Position numbers and translations under genes: made by a program
The notes under the pieces: model-generated
Databases searched by the model: none
Told to the model about the DNA's origin: nothing
The model's input: only the letters and a program-made list of their open reading frames with translations
Shown here: positions 25,038 through 35,128 of the stretch, piece after piece
Position numbering within the stretch: the first letter of the stretch is position 1
Layout of the letters: the number at the start of each line of letters is the position of its first letter
NCBI RefSeq assembly: GCF_005771525.1
Contig: NZ_VAVZ01000003.1
Location: 577 to 64,576 of the forward strand
DNA: 64,000 bases
Origin: Nesterenkonia salmonea
GTDB taxonomy: Bacteria > Actinomycetota > Actinomycetes > Actinomycetales > Micrococcaceae
Reading direction: 5' to 3'

Positions 25038-25448
25038 CTACCGGTCTTTGGACAGGATCCATGAGCTGAGGATCATTGAGATCAAGGTCACCGCTCCCGC
25101 GCCGAGCCACCAGACGAGTGAAGCGATCACAGGTCCGGGCAGAGTCTCCATGGCCAGTGGCGAATAGGGCACAACGAGCTGATCCGGTCCTGGCCAGAGG
25201 TAGGCGATGGTGGCCACGGTGAAGGCCGTACCGCCCATGACAAAAGGTTCCACCAGGGACCGGCCCGTGGTGCCCGCCCAGAGCAGCGCCAGTAAGAGGA
25301 TCAGCAATGCAGCGGCAGCGCCCCAGGGCACGACGGCGCCGGAACCCACACCCCCGATTACCCAGATATTGCCTTGGAGCACGGTGCCGAGCACCCCGAG
25401 GATCACTCCTGAGGCGAAGCAGATGCCGAGCAGGACCGGACGGGGCAT
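25038..25448 (-). CDS. Small four-helix membrane protein between typA and fdxA
   Basis: 136 residues from ATG 25448, 8 bases after the typA stop. Longer in-frame readings overlap typA and are rejected. Four hydrophobic segments (ILLGICFASGVILGV-type at the start, WGAAAALLILLLALLWAG, GGTAFTVATIAYLW, LVWWLGAGAVTLISMIL). Position and topology resemble the DUF6113-type proteins found between typA and fdxA in other actinobacteria. Function unknown. Confidence 0.65.
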   Translation of the reverse strand: MPRPVLLGICFASGVILGVLGTVLQGNIWVIGGVGSGAVVPWGAAAALLILLLALLWAGTTGRSLVEPFVMGGTAFTVATIAYLWPGPDQLVVPYSPLAMETLPGPVIASLVWWLGAGAVTLISMILSSWILSKDR

Positions 25449-25456
25449 GAGGGGGC

Positions 25457-27379
25457 TCAGACTCCCGCGGCCTGCTTCTTGCGGCGAGTGACCTTCATGC
25501 GTTCGCTGGGGTCCAGGATGACTTTGCGGATGCGGATGGACTCCGGGGTGACCTCGACGCATTCGTCATCATTGGCGAACTCCAGGGATTCCTCCAAAGT
25601 GAACTTGGTCGGTGGTGTCAAACCTTCGAAGGAGTCAGCGGAAGCTGCACGCATGTTGGTGAGCTTCTTCTCCTTGGTGATGTTGACTTCCATGTCCTCG
25701 TTGCGGGAGTTCTCCCCCACCACCTGACCGCAGTAGACCTCTGAGGTGGCCTCGACGAAGAACGTGCCGCGTTCCTGGAGGTTGATCATCGCGAACGGCG
25801 TGGCCGTACCAGCGCGGTCTGCAACCAGGGAGCCCGAGGTACGGTATTCGATCTCGCCCTTCCAGGGCTCGTAACCGGCGGAGTACGACGACGCGATGCC
25901 GGCGCCCCGTGTTTCGGTGAGGAACCGCGTACGGAAGGCGATGAGCCCGCGGGCTGGAACGCTGAACTCCATACGGATCCAGCCGGAGCCGGAGTTCGCC
26001 ATGGTGGTCATGGTTCCCTTGCGCGCTGCGAGCAGCTGGGTGATGGCGCCCATGTATTCCTCTGGCGCATCAATGATCATGGCTTCCATGGGTTCGTGGA
26101 GCACACCGTCGACCTCTTTGGTCACAACCTGAGGTTTACCAACGGTGAGTTCGAAACCTTCACGGCGCATCTGCTCGACCAGGATGGCCAGTGCGAGTTC
26201 GCCACGGCCCTGGACCTCCCACATATCGGGACGGTCAGTGGGGAGCACTTTGATGGAGACGTTACCGATGAGCTCCTGCTCCAGCCGGTCTTTGACCTGA
26301 CGGGCCGTGACCTTGGCGCCCTTGACTCGACCGGCCATCGGTGAGGTGTTGATACCAATGGTCATGGAGATTGCTGGGTCATCGACCACGATATTGGGAA
26401 GTGGTTTGGGGTTCTCCAGGTCAGTGAGGGTTTCACCGATCATGATGTCGCCAATACCTGCGACGGCGACGATGTCACCGGGGCCGGCGGATTCGGCAGG
26501 AACACGCTTGAGTCCCTTGGTGGCCAGCAGTTCTGTAATCTTGACGGTCTTGATGCTGCCGTCCTTGCGCGCCCACGCCACTTGCTGGTTCTTGCGCAGG
26601 GTGCCGTTGAAGACACGCAGTAGTGCGAGGCGACCCAGGAAGGGTGAGGCGTCGAGGTTGGTGACGTGGGCCTGGAGAACTTCGGCGTCGTCGTATGTGG
26701 GTGCGGGGACGTGCTGAAGGATGGTCTCGAACAGCGGCTCGAGGTCCTCGTTTTCGGGCAGGCCTCCGTCTTCTGGCTGCGTTTTGGATGCTCGGCCAGC
26801 TTTGCCGGATGCGTAGACGATTGGCAGGTCCAGAACGGCGTCGACGTCGAGTTCGGGGTTTTCTTCGGCAACATCGGAAGCCAGACCCAGCAGCAGGTCC
26901 ATGGTGTCTGAGACCACGCCGTCGATCCGCGCGTCGGGGCGGTCAGTTTTGTTGACTACCAAGATGACGGGCAGGGATGCCTGCAGTGCTTTGCGGAGGA
27001 CGAACCGGGTCTGCGGCAGCGGGCCTTCAGAGGCATCGACCAGTAGCACCACGCCGTCAACCATGGAGAGGCCGCGCTCGACCTCACCGCCGAAGTCGGC
27101 GTGACCTGGGGTGTCGATGATGTTCATGGTGACGTCTTCGGAATCAGCCACTGACTGAGCGGATGGACCGGAGTAGAACACCGTGGTGTTCTTGGCGAGA
27201 ATGGTGATGCCCTTCTCTTTTTCCAGGTCACCGGAGTCCATGACTCGGTCTTCGAGATCGCCGTGGCCGCCGACTGCTTTGGTCTGGCGGAGCATGGCGT
27301 CAACCAGCGTAGTCTTGCCGTGGTCGACGTGGGCGACGATCGCGACGTTGCGCAGATCATTGCGTGACACAGTGCTCAT
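25457..27379 (-). CDS. typA: Ribosome-associated translational GTPase TypA/BipA
   Basis: 640 residues. GTPase motifs: [10 protein letters not shown] (G1), GITI (G2), [15 protein letters not shown] (G3), NKTDRP (G4). Later regions include [18 protein letters not shown] and the TypA-specific C-terminal [18 protein letters not shown]. Binds the ribosome at the A site and assists assembly or stress translation. No good Shine-Dalgarno precedes the ATG. The 120 bases upstream contain a perfect CTCGAC-A-GTCGAG palindrome. Confidence 0.95.
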   Translation of the reverse strand: MSTVSRNDLRNVAIVAHVDHGKTTLVDAMLRQTKAVGGHGDLEDRVMDSGDLEKEKGITILAKNTTVFYSGPSAQSVADSEDVTMNIIDTPGHADFGGEVERGLSMVDGVVLLVDASEGPLPQTRFVLRKALQASLPVILVVNKTDRPDARIDGVVSDTMDLLLGLASDVAEENPELDVDAVLDLPIVYASGKAGRASKTQPEDGGLPENEDLEPLFETILQHVPAPTYDDAEVLQAHVTNLDASPFLGRLALLRVFNGTLRKNQQVAWARKDGSIKTVKITELLATKGLKRVPAESAGPGDIVAVAGIGDIMIGETLTDLENPKPLPNIVVDDPAISMTIGINTSPMAGRVKGAKVTARQVKDRLEQELIGNVSIKVLPTDRPDMWEVQGRGELALAILVEQMRREGFELTVGKPQVVTKEVDGVLHEPMEAMIIDAPEEYMGAITQLLAARKGTMTTMANSGSGWIRMEFSVPARGLIAFRTRFLTETRGAGIASSYSAGYEPWKGEIEYRTSGSLVADRAGTATPFAMINLQERGTFFVEATSEVYCGQVVGENSRNEDMEVNITKEKKLTNMRAASADSFEGLTPPTKFTLEESLEFANDDECVEVTPESIRIRKVILDPSERMKVTRRKKQAAGV

Positions 27380-27499
27380 GGAGAAAGAAGGGCCTTCCGA
27401 AAATAGGGATCAGCAACTCGACAGTCGAGTGCTCAACTACACCAGTGTACGCGAGGATAGTGAACCTCAAGACTCGTGCGGCGCTCTTCGATTCTCACG

Positions 27500-29623
27500 T
27501 CACATGACGTCGACGCCGTGTGAGATCAGCAGCTCACGCCTTGCCTCACGCCTTTCGGCCTGCTGAGTCGGGTGAGGGACCGGCGCCGCGGCCAGGAGCC
27601 GTTGAGTGTAATACTCGGCGGGTGCGCGCAGAATCTTGTCTTTTGAGCCTTGCTCGACCACACGGCCATTTTGCATCACGATCAGCTGGTCAGCCAACTG
27701 ATCGACCACGGCAAGGTCATGAGTCACGAAGAGGCACGCGAAGTCGTACTGCTCCTGAAGTTCAGCGAACATCTCCAACACCCTGGCCTGAACCGAGACG
27801 TCGAGAGCAGAGGTCGGCTCATCAGCAATAAGGATTGACGGGCTCAGACTCAGCGCACGCGCAATGGAGATGCGCTGACGTTGGCCACCTGAGAGCTCGT
27901 GAGGGTAGCGGTTAATCACCGACCGTGGAAGCTTGACTGATTCGAGCAGGTCCTCAGCCCTCGCGGTGCGCTCTCTAACTGTACCCACCTTGTGAACGAC
28001 CATAGGTTCCGTGATGATGTCACCGATAGGAAAACGTGGATCGAGCGAGGCTGCAGGGTCCTGGAAGACGACCCCGATGTCTTGGCGAAGTTTCTTGCGC
28101 TCGGCTGACTTGAGCGTCGGCAAGTTCTTCCCCCGTATGAGCAGCTCCCCCTCCTCAACCTCCAAGAGCCCTAGCACAGCCTTCGCGACAGTAGATTTAC
28201 CTGAGCCGGACTCTCCCACCAGGCCCAGGATCTCGCCGCGACGCACCTGGAAGTTCACTCCCTCGACAACACGCGTCGATTTTCCCCGGTGATTGTACGC
28301 AAGAGCCAGATTTTTAGCCTCTAGCGCCACTTCGTTTTGGCCGGCGGGCTCGGTATCCTCTTCCGCAGTGGACTGTGGCGGCACATCCGGCTCTGACACT
28401 TCACTGCGAAGCCGAGGCATAGCTTCCAAGAGGCGCCGAGTGTATTCATGCTCCGGGTGAAGCAGAATTTGCTCGACCGGACCGCTCTCGACGATCTCTC
28501 CTTGGAACATCACCACCACCCGGTCGGCCATATCAGCAACCACACCCATATTGTGGGTAATGAGCATGATCCCAGTGTGGACCTCGGTCTTCAATCGCCG
28601 TAGAAGATCCAGGATGTCTGCCTGAACAGTGACGTCCAATGCAGTGGTCGGCTCATCCGCGACGATCATGGAGGGATGACAGGCAATGGCCATTGCGATG
28701 ACGATGCGTTGGCGCTGCCCCCCTGAAAATTGGTGTGGGTATTCGTTGATTCTCTGCTCCGGTTCAGGAATGCCAACCTGTCTGAGAAGTTCGACACCCC
28801 GCGCCAAGGCGTCTTTACCGAAAGCGACCCCGTGGACTTCCATGGCCTCTTTGAGCTGATCAGAAACTTTCAAGACGGGGTTGAGCGCCGTCATCGGTTC
28901 CTGGAAAACCATGGAAATCTCGTTGCCACGCAAAGCTCGCAGTTCCGAGCCGCTTAGCCGGGTCACGTCTCTGCCGTTGACGTATACCTTCCCCGTAAGT
29001 CGCCCGTTGGGCGGAAGTAGCCCCATGGACGTGGAGCTGGTAACTGACTTTCCTGAGCCGGACTCGCCTACGACGGCAACGACCTCTCCAGGCATGACAT
29101 CGAAGCTCACCCCCTTGACAGCCTGCACCTCTCCAAATTCGGTACTAAACGTCACTTTTACGTCCTGAAAGCTCAGCGCCGCGCGCGTAGGAGCATTCTT
29201 TTCGGCTGTCTCCCTCGCCGTAATCATTTCTTGTGCCGTGGATGCGTCTCGATGGGCGCGGAAAGCTGCCACGATTCCGATGACCAATCCGGCCGCCAGT
29301 CCCGCTAGTGCGGCCAAGTCAGCCACCGTCAGCGCATCGGACCTGACATGTGTGCCACCGAGTCGCATCGGCGTCATCACTAGTGTCGGGCCCATGGCTA
29401 CGACGAGCCACGCGACGAGCAGACGTGTGCCCAGCCTGGGCTGCCCGAGGAGTATTTGACCGAGTCCGGGAATCACAAGGGAGATAACCGCGTGAAGGAC
29501 GGGGTTTTTGCCGGGCCTGGCCTGCTCGCGGCGGTGGTCATAAGCCGACTGTCGCTCGATTGAGTTCTGAGAACTTTCGGACGATGCCGTGGGCTCGGGG
29601 GCAGTGTTTTCGCGGTTGGTCAT
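27500..29623 (-). CDS. Oligopeptide ABC ATPase, DppD-DppF fusion with N-terminal membrane domain
   Basis: 707 residues. Two complete nucleotide-binding domains: first with GESGSGKSVTSS, FSGGQRQRIVIAMA, VADEPTTALDVT; second with GESGSGKSTVAKA, LSGGQRQRISIARA, IADEPTSALDVS. Each has the oligopeptide C-terminal extension. Unusually, residues 40-125 are hydrophobic (HAVISLVIPGLGQILLGQPR, LLVAWLVVAMG, DLAALAGLAAGLVIGIVAAF), giving two or three membrane helices before the first NBD. Energises the peptide importer encoded upstream; its start overlaps the permease gene by 4 bases. Confidence 0.92.
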   Translation of the reverse strand: MTNRENTAPEPTASSESSQNSIERQSAYDHRREQARPGKNPVLHAVISLVIPGLGQILLGQPRLGTRLLVAWLVVAMGPTLVMTPMRLGGTHVRSDALTVADLAALAGLAAGLVIGIVAAFRAHRDASTAQEMITARETAEKNAPTRAALSFQDVKVTFSTEFGEVQAVKGVSFDVMPGEVVAVVGESGSGKSVTSSTSMGLLPPNGRLTGKVYVNGRDVTRLSGSELRALRGNEISMVFQEPMTALNPVLKVSDQLKEAMEVHGVAFGKDALARGVELLRQVGIPEPEQRINEYPHQFSGGQRQRIVIAMAIACHPSMIVADEPTTALDVTVQADILDLLRRLKTEVHTGIMLITHNMGVVADMADRVVVMFQGEIVESGPVEQILLHPEHEYTRRLLEAMPRLRSEVSEPDVPPQSTAEEDTEPAGQNEVALEAKNLALAYNHRGKSTRVVEGVNFQVRRGEILGLVGESGSGKSTVAKAVLGLLEVEEGELLIRGKNLPTLKSAERKKLRQDIGVVFQDPAASLDPRFPIGDIITEPMVVHKVGTVRERTARAEDLLESVKLPRSVINRYPHELSGGQRQRISIARALSLSPSILIADEPTSALDVSVQARVLEMFAELQEQYDFACLFVTHDLAVVDQLADQLIVMQNGRVVEQGSKDKILRAPAEYYTQRLLAAAPVPHPTQQAERREARRELLISHGVDVM

Positions 29624-30768
29624 GGGGTCCTTCCCTGGTCGTCCGTGGCGGCGGAATCATCGGGTTCTCGGCGTGTCGCGTAGTCCCGTTCACGGTTCGC
29701 GCGCTTGCGGCGCTCAATAGCGATGGAGAGGCCCCGCAGACCCAGCACGCTCAAGAGGTCGGGCCGACGGTCCCCAGTGCGCTGCCGGCGTGGGTCGAAA
29801 GCATCTCGCAGCCCGTCACCAATAAAGTTCACCGTCAGCGCGATCAGCACGATGAAGAAGGCAGGGAACCAGAACAGGTGTGGTCGGGTGTTCATCGCCT
29901 GCTCATTGCTCTCGATCAACATCCCCAGCGAGACCTCTGGGGAACGAACCCCTAGTCCCAGATAGGAAAGCGAGGACTCAAGTAGCACTCCGGCTGCCAC
30001 AGCGAATGACAGATTGACGATAATAACGCCGATGCTGTTGGGGATCATGTGCTTGAAGATGATTCGCGAGGCAGAGGCGCCCATGGCCACTGCGGCGGCG
30101 ACGAATTCACGCTCCCGAAGCGCCAGGACCTCGGCTCTTACCAAACGAGCCATACTCGTCCAGGTCACACAACCCAGGATGAGGGCCAGAATCCAAATGT
30201 TGCTTCCGGCGAGGGGGCCCAGAATCGCTGCGAGCATGATTACCGGAACGACGATCACGAAGTCGGTCAGTCGCATGATCACTGACTCGATCCAGCCGCG
30301 GAAGAAACCTGCGATGGCTCCCAAGGCGATCCCTATGACAGAGGACACGATTGCAATGGTGAAGGCAATAATCAACGAGTTTGATGTACCTCGCATGACG
30401 CGCGCGAAGTAATCCCTTGGGAGTCCATCTTGACCGAATGGATGGGGCCCCAGGATGCCTTCGTCGCTAAACCACGTAGGTTCACCTCCGTTGTATGTCG
30501 TGGCTCCTGGCTGGAGCCGGTAGGGCTCATCCCACCAACCGGCAATCGGCCCGATGCCTGCAGCGGAGAACGCCAGGACACTCGTCGCAAAGAGAATGAC
30601 CAAGGAGGTCATCGCCGGGCCGTGTCTGAAGAATCGCCGCATCACGAGCCGGGACTGCGAATAGGACTTACCTTGGGCGGAGTCGGTCAGCTTGAGGTCT
30701 TCGACTTCAGCGACGTCACTGACGCTGCCCCGCTCTGAGTTCTGGGAGTTCATACTGTCCTTACTCAT
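29620..30768 (-). CDS. Oligopeptide ABC transporter permease, DppC type
   Basis: 382 residues. An N-terminal cytoplasmic stretch is followed by a first helix (TSLVILFATSVLAFSAAGIG) and the inner-membrane transporter domain, with the EAA-type loop around ARLVRAEVLALREREFVAAA and GASASRIIFKHMIPNSIG. The C-terminus adds about 60 hydrophilic residues (RRQRTGDRRPDLLSVLGLRG). It is 3 bases after the DppB-type gene and overlaps the ATPase gene, so the set is one operon. Confidence 0.92.
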   Translation of the reverse strand: MSKDSMNSQNSERGSVSDVAEVEDLKLTDSAQGKSYSQSRLVMRRFFRHGPAMTSLVILFATSVLAFSAAGIGPIAGWWDEPYRLQPGATTYNGGEPTWFSDEGILGPHPFGQDGLPRDYFARVMRGTSNSLIIAFTIAIVSSVIGIALGAIAGFFRGWIESVIMRLTDFVIVVPVIMLAAILGPLAGSNIWILALILGCVTWTSMARLVRAEVLALREREFVAAAVAMGASASRIIFKHMIPNSIGVIIVNLSFAVAAGVLLESSLSYLGLGVRSPEVSLGMLIESNEQAMNTRPHLFWFPAFFIVLIALTVNFIGDGLRDAFDPRRQRTGDRRPDLLSVLGLRGLSIAIERRKRANRERDYATRREPDDSAATDDQGRTP

Positions 30769-30771
30769 AGA

Positions 30772-32316
30772 TCAACTCACCCGAATCCTGGGGTCAAGGA
30801 CTCCGTAGATGAGATCAGCGAAGAAGTTGAACAAGACTGAGATGAAGCCCGTGAAGACGACGACCGCCATCACCGGGGCTGGGTCCGCATTCTGGATGCC
30901 GGTGATGAGCATCTGCCCCATCGCATTCCACCCGAAAACTCTTTCGACGATGATGGAACCACCAATGAGGCTGGCGAAGTCGAATGCCACGATTGTTGCC
31001 AGTGGAATGAGCGAGTTTCGGAAGGCATGTTTGAGCACGACGGTTCGTTCTTCAACGCCCTTTGCTCGCGCAGTTCGAATGTAGTCCTGTTTATTGACCT
31101 CCAGCATGGACGCTCTGGTGTAGCGAGTGTAGGTAGCAATCGACATCAACGCCATCGCTAAGGAGGGAATCCACAGTTGCGTGATGTGGTCCAGAGAGTG
31201 GATCCACCAGTCACCTTGAAGGTTGGGTGTCTCGGCTCCGATCGTGCGGACAGGACGAGGTTTTGCTGACAAGAGACCCGGCCAGCTGTACATGTAGTGA
31301 TCCAGCAGAATGAGCGCTGACATCAGCACACCAGTCACGACCGCTACCACTGTGGCTTGACCCTTGGCGTATCCGCCGAAGAGCCTCGCACCGATGACGC
31401 ACAGCGCGATAGTGAGTACGAAGAGACCGATGAGGAGTAAATATCCTCCAGGAATCTGTCGCAGCAACTCCCATGTTGCGTAGTAGGAGATCATCGCTGC
31501 GGCGACGACACCCAAGGCCACATAGAGCACTCGCCGGTTCTTCAACCCTGAGATGAGCGCGGTGAGACCGACAGCCAGCATCAGTCCTAGGACCAGCAGA
31601 CCAATAGGGCCGATGCGCGGGTGCTCCATGAAGTGCATATGGTCCAGCAGTGGCATCACCGTGCAGGTGTAGACGAACATGATAGAACCGGTGATCACGC
31701 GACGTGCGGTACTGCCGCCCATGACAATCGGAACCGCAATCGCCAGAATGATGGCCATCAACAGAATGTTCCCTGCGCTGAAGCGTGGGTCTCCCATCCA
31801 GTTGTTGTACTGGATTGCCAAATATTCTTTACCGATGATGGCCGCCACGAAGGGCGGCAGAGACCAGAAGAGGAAAATGATGAAGCTGGTGAAGTAGTCG
31901 AATGTCGAATACTGGCGGATGGCGGAGATGATGCCGATACCAATGCCCAGAACGATTGATATCAGTGTGGCCACCAAGACAAGCCGGAGTGACATCGCCG
32001 CAGCATTGACGATCATGTCAGTCACGTTGCTGCCGCCGATTGAGGTACCGAAGTCACACTCGCCAAGCACGGTGTTCGTGGGATCTAGGCACCCAAGGAC
32101 TCCAGAGAGCCAATCCCAATAGCGGACGTACCAGGGGTCATCGAGGCCGAGAAAGTCGATGCGCTGCTGCATGAGGAACTCAGCATTGGGATCCGTGTCA
32201 TACCGGAGATCTTCGAGCGGGTCACCGACCCAGCTCAAGAGGGGGAAGCATAGCAGCGTGGCACCGAAGAGGACGATGATGGTGCTGCCAAAGCGTTTGA
32301 GGGAGTATTTCAGCAC
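30772..32316 (-). CDS. Oligopeptide ABC transporter permease, DppB type with large insertion
   Basis: 514 residues against about 310-340 for usual DppB. The first 165 residues and the last 135 (YTRYTRASMLEVNKQDYIRT, AFRNSLIPLATIVAFDFASL) are ordinary. Between about 180 and 345 lies extra sequence with four to five more hydrophobic helices (NILLMAIILAIAVPIVMGG, IGLLVLGLMLAVGLTALISG, YLLLIGLFVLTIALCVIG, TVVAVVTGVLMSALILLD). The frame is intact, so this is an expanded membrane subunit rather than a broken gene. Confidence 0.9.
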   Translation of the reverse strand: MLKYSLKRFGSTIIVLFGATLLCFPLLSWVGDPLEDLRYDTDPNAEFLMQQRIDFLGLDDPWYVRYWDWLSGVLGCLDPTNTVLGECDFGTSIGGSNVTDMIVNAAAMSLRLVLVATLISIVLGIGIGIISAIRQYSTFDYFTSFIIFLFWSLPPFVAAIIGKEYLAIQYNNWMGDPRFSAGNILLMAIILAIAVPIVMGGSTARRVITGSIMFVYTCTVMPLLDHMHFMEHPRIGPIGLLVLGLMLAVGLTALISGLKNRRVLYVALGVVAAAMISYYATWELLRQIPGGYLLLIGLFVLTIALCVIGARLFGGYAKGQATVVAVVTGVLMSALILLDHYMYSWPGLLSAKPRPVRTIGAETPNLQGDWWIHSLDHITQLWIPSLAMALMSIATYTRYTRASMLEVNKQDYIRTARAKGVEERTVVLKHAFRNSLIPLATIVAFDFASLIGGSIIVERVFGWNAMGQMLITGIQNADPAPVMAVVVFTGFISVLFNFFADLIYGVLDPRIRVS

Positions 32317-32361
32317 TGGGCGAGTGGCCTTCCGTAAGGTCGAGCTGCCGGTGACGCCACC

Positions 32362-32396
32362 GCGGGGCCCAGCAGAGATGTTCTGCCGGGCCCCGC
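32362..32396. terminator. Intercistronic hairpin after the binding-protein gene
   Basis: GCGGGGCCC pairs with GGGCCCCGC, extended by GCAGA/TCTGC around a five-base loop. It lies between the binding-protein and permease genes and has no U-tract, so it may act as a partial terminator or 3' mRNA stabiliser that keeps binding protein in excess. Confidence 0.55.
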
Positions 32397-32400
32397 AGGG

Positions 32401-32424
32401 CGGGAACCCTAGGTGAGGGTCCCG
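32401..32424. terminator. Second intercistronic hairpin
   Basis: CGGGAACCCT pairs with AGGGTCCCG with one bulged A, directly beside the preceding hairpin and closer to the binding-protein stop. Confidence 0.45.
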
Positions 32425-32466
32425 ATATCACTCAGCAAACCGAAGGATCGGGAGAGATCAGTCGGA

Positions 32467-34416
32467 TCACTCGTAGCGTTGCCACTGTTCAGCGTTCCAG
32501 TGAATCTGGGTCTGAGCGGCAGTAGAACGGACATTGGCAATTGAGGCATCTGAAGCATCCATACCCGGGTGGGCGAAGATCGGAATGCCGTGAAGGTCGT
32601 CCCAGAGGTGCTGCTCGATTTCGATCAGTGCCTCTGTGCGCTCCTCGTCGCTCACGTCGTCAGCGACGGTGGTCCATAGGCGGTCCACCTCTTCGTTGGA
32701 GTAACCCGTGGTGTTCTGATTACCTTCGGTGCTGTAGATGTTCTGGCCGGAAATGATCTGTCCGGATCCGGCCCAAGCAAAGAGGCCTACACCTTCCCAG
32801 CCCTCGTCACCGGGTGACCAGTTAGCGTCGGCCTGCTCGACAATGTTGAAGCCGGCGCCCTCTTCACCGCAGTAGGTGTCGATGATTTCTACCATTGCGG
32901 AACGACGGGGGACGTCAAAGTGGTGGATCTGGATGTCCGTGCCTTCAGCATCGTGTTCCTCAATGATTTCGGCGGCGGCGTCGATGTCAGCTTCGTCGTA
33001 GCGACCGTCGTAGGATTCCTCGACGAACTCGTCGTATCCATCCTGGTAGTTGAAGATTTCGCGAGCGTTGAGTACCTCAGCCTCAGGGTTGATGGGCTGG
33101 ATGATTTGCTCGACAATTTCCTGACGGGGCAGGCAGAGGGCGAAGGCTTCAGCAAGCTCCGGGGTGTCAGCGAACGGGCCTTGCTCGTACTGGAAATCAA
33201 TGTGCTCCCAGGTGGCGGTATCGCCCTCGTGGACGATGAAGTCACCGCTGTCAGCAAGCCCGCGGAGTGCGTCAGCAACATCTTCATCCGGCTGCGGCGA
33301 CACGACGTGGTAGTCGAGGTTTTCCAGAGCCTGCACGTGTGTTGACTCGTCCGAGAACTGGAAGATAAGCGTCTCTGTGCCGGGAGGCGTACCCCAGTAG
33401 TTTTCATTGGGCTCCAGGACCACTGATCCGCCGGTCTCTTCGCCTTCCCAGTTCCATTCGGCCAACTGGTAGGGCCCCGAGGACAGCGTCTGGTTTTCAT
33501 CCCATTCGCCGTGATGACCCAGTCCGGTGTTCCAGATCGGGGCGACCTCCTCAAGAGCATCGACGTCACCCTCATCGATGGCGTCATTGAGTTCTTCTGG
33601 AGTCATTCCGGCTTCTTCAGCTATGAGGTGTGCGGGCTGACCTGGCCCTGACAACATCAACTGCCAGTCCGCGTTGAACGCTGGCATCTCTGCGGTAAAG
33701 GTCTTGGAGTCGTATGCCTCAGCCTCGAGGCCCTCCGGCAGATACAGCGCGACTGTGGCGCCAGAAGGCTCAAAGCCTGCGTCCTCATCGTAGGCCTGTG
33801 AAGCCCACTGCAGCTTGTAGTCGAGCACTGTGATCGGAGTCTCGTCCGACCAGACGGCTTCGTCGTTGATGTTGTACTCGATGACGTAGGAGGTGGACGC
33901 CTCCTCGTCAACAACCGCCTCACCGGTCTCTTCGTCGATCTCGGGTTCGCCGTCCTCGTCTTCGACGTAGACAGTGTCTCCCTCCTCGGTGATCTCGAAG
34001 CTACCGAAGTCTTCATTTTGGTTGATGCTCAAGTCTGTGCCGTAATACCAGAAACCTGAGTGAATCTGTGCTGCTACAACAGAGTTGTTTACCGAGTTGG
34101 CCAACGTGTGATCGTTGTTGTAGTTCACAAATGGTACGCCGCCCGGCGAGGTGACGATCGTGTCCTCGCGGGTTTCAAAGTCTTCGGGGAGATCTACCCG
34201 GGTTCCATCGGTGGGCTCCCCGCCGATGTAAGCCTGCCCCTCCTGTGTAAAGTCGCCTTCTTCACCGTAAACGACGTCGTTGGCGTCACCGTTGTCAGCG
34301 CCGCCGTTCGCATCGCCGTTGCCGTTCTCACCGTCGTCGCCAGGCGTGCAGCCCGACAGAACGAGTGCGCCGGAGGCCATAATGGCCGCGGCAGCAGAGA
34401 GTTTGCGTAGTTTCAC
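32467..34416 (-). CDS. Oligopeptide-binding lipoprotein (SBP family 5)
   Basis: 649 residues from GTG 34416, which has GAGGAGC 6 bases upstream; the in-frame sequence before it is not coding. Signal peptide with lipobox LSGC, then an Asp/Gly/Asn-rich linker. Family 5 features: YNINDEAVWSDETPITVLDY, SGPYQLAEW, LEPNENYWGTPPG and, near the C-terminus, GIPIFAHPGMDAS. It is strongly acidic with two Asp/Glu-rich insertions near 110-150, common in haloadapted strains. Captures peptides for the adjacent importer; it is the first gene of the operon. Confidence 0.93.
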   Translation of the reverse strand: MKLRKLSAAAAIMASGALVLSGCTPGDDGENGNGDANGGADNGDANDVVYGEEGDFTQEGQAYIGGEPTDGTRVDLPEDFETREDTIVTSPGGVPFVNYNNDHTLANSVNNSVVAAQIHSGFWYYGTDLSINQNEDFGSFEITEEGDTVYVEDEDGEPEIDEETGEAVVDEEASTSYVIEYNINDEAVWSDETPITVLDYKLQWASQAYDEDAGFEPSGATVALYLPEGLEAEAYDSKTFTAEMPAFNADWQLMLSGPGQPAHLIAEEAGMTPEELNDAIDEGDVDALEEVAPIWNTGLGHHGEWDENQTLSSGPYQLAEWNWEGEETGGSVVLEPNENYWGTPPGTETLIFQFSDESTHVQALENLDYHVVSPQPDEDVADALRGLADSGDFIVHEGDTATWEHIDFQYEQGPFADTPELAEAFALCLPRQEIVEQIIQPINPEAEVLNAREIFNYQDGYDEFVEESYDGRYDEADIDAAAEIIEEHDAEGTDIQIHHFDVPRRSAMVEIIDTYCGEEGAGFNIVEQADANWSPGDEGWEGVGLFAWAGSGQIISGQNIYSTEGNQNTTGYSNEEVDRLWTTVADDVSDEERTEALIEIEQHLWDDLHGIPIFAHPGMDASDASIANVRSTAAQTQIHWNAEQWQRYE

Positions 34417-35128
34417 GTATTGCTCCTCATGAAATATAAGTGCGGAGTGACCAGTGATGTGAGCCACACCCCGGTACTCAGGTGCCACCCAGATTACGAC
34501 CCAACGACTCATCTATTGAGACATATCGGCCCCCGTGACCGAATCGTTACGAGGCGGCGCGAGAGACTCAAGTGACGGCTAGCGAGATTCAGAAAGAAGT
34601 CAAGCCCGCTGATTCAATATTCACGAAACCTTCCAGGCGAGAAGCAAAATCAGTCCGGCTACTTCCAAATTGCCCGCCATTCCGGGCGAGTCAGTATTCA
34701 GCTTAAATTCAGGTGGCTGCAAGGTTACCCAAAGTTCACAAGCTTCCCTCAACCACGCGAAACATGGCCGTAACGCTGACTGGATGCTAGATGGGAAATA
34801 GCTGATGTTTCCGCTGATCGAAATGTTACGCAACATTACGTCATGTGACAGTTATCTCATGGATGAGACGCTCGGCATGCTTGCCTCTGATCGCGAATCT
34901 GTTCGACGTCTGCGAAACGTCCCGGTTTCGTCAGTGGCCCCCACCCTTTGCTGAATGCGCCTGGAAGGCACATCAGTCTTTGCCATGAACAACTCCGTAT
35001 TCCCTACGAATTTCCTGACAGCTTTGAGTGACTCTTGAAGGGTTGAGAGTGCCAAGGTTCACATTAGAGTCACTGAGGCAAGCAAATAACAAGATTTGAT
35101 CAGTCTCCGACTGACGCCAGGAGAAACA
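34417..35128. other. 712-base non-coding region upstream of the peptide transporter
   Basis: More A/T-rich than its surroundings. It must hold the Opp promoter (minus strand) and the promoter of the small peptide gene (plus strand; TTGAGA, 16 bases, TAGAGT at about 35043-35070 is a candidate). A perfect ATGTT-ACGC-AACAT inverted repeat lies near 34826-34839. Two short minus-strand ORFs here lack ribosome sites and recognisable composition. I see no convincing gene. Confidence 0.5.

Noticed and set aside
27411-27434. ACAGTCGAGTGCTC upstream of typA, identical to 14 bases of tRNA-Asn
   Set aside because: Only the palindromic anticodon-arm part matches; no other tRNA arms are present and no integrase or mobile gene is near, so an attachment site is not supported.
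34621-35055. Two minus-strand ORFs of 71 and 67 codons in the non-coding gap
   Set aside because: No ribosome sites, no leaderless hexamer and no protein-like features; probably chance ORFs in an A/T-richer region.
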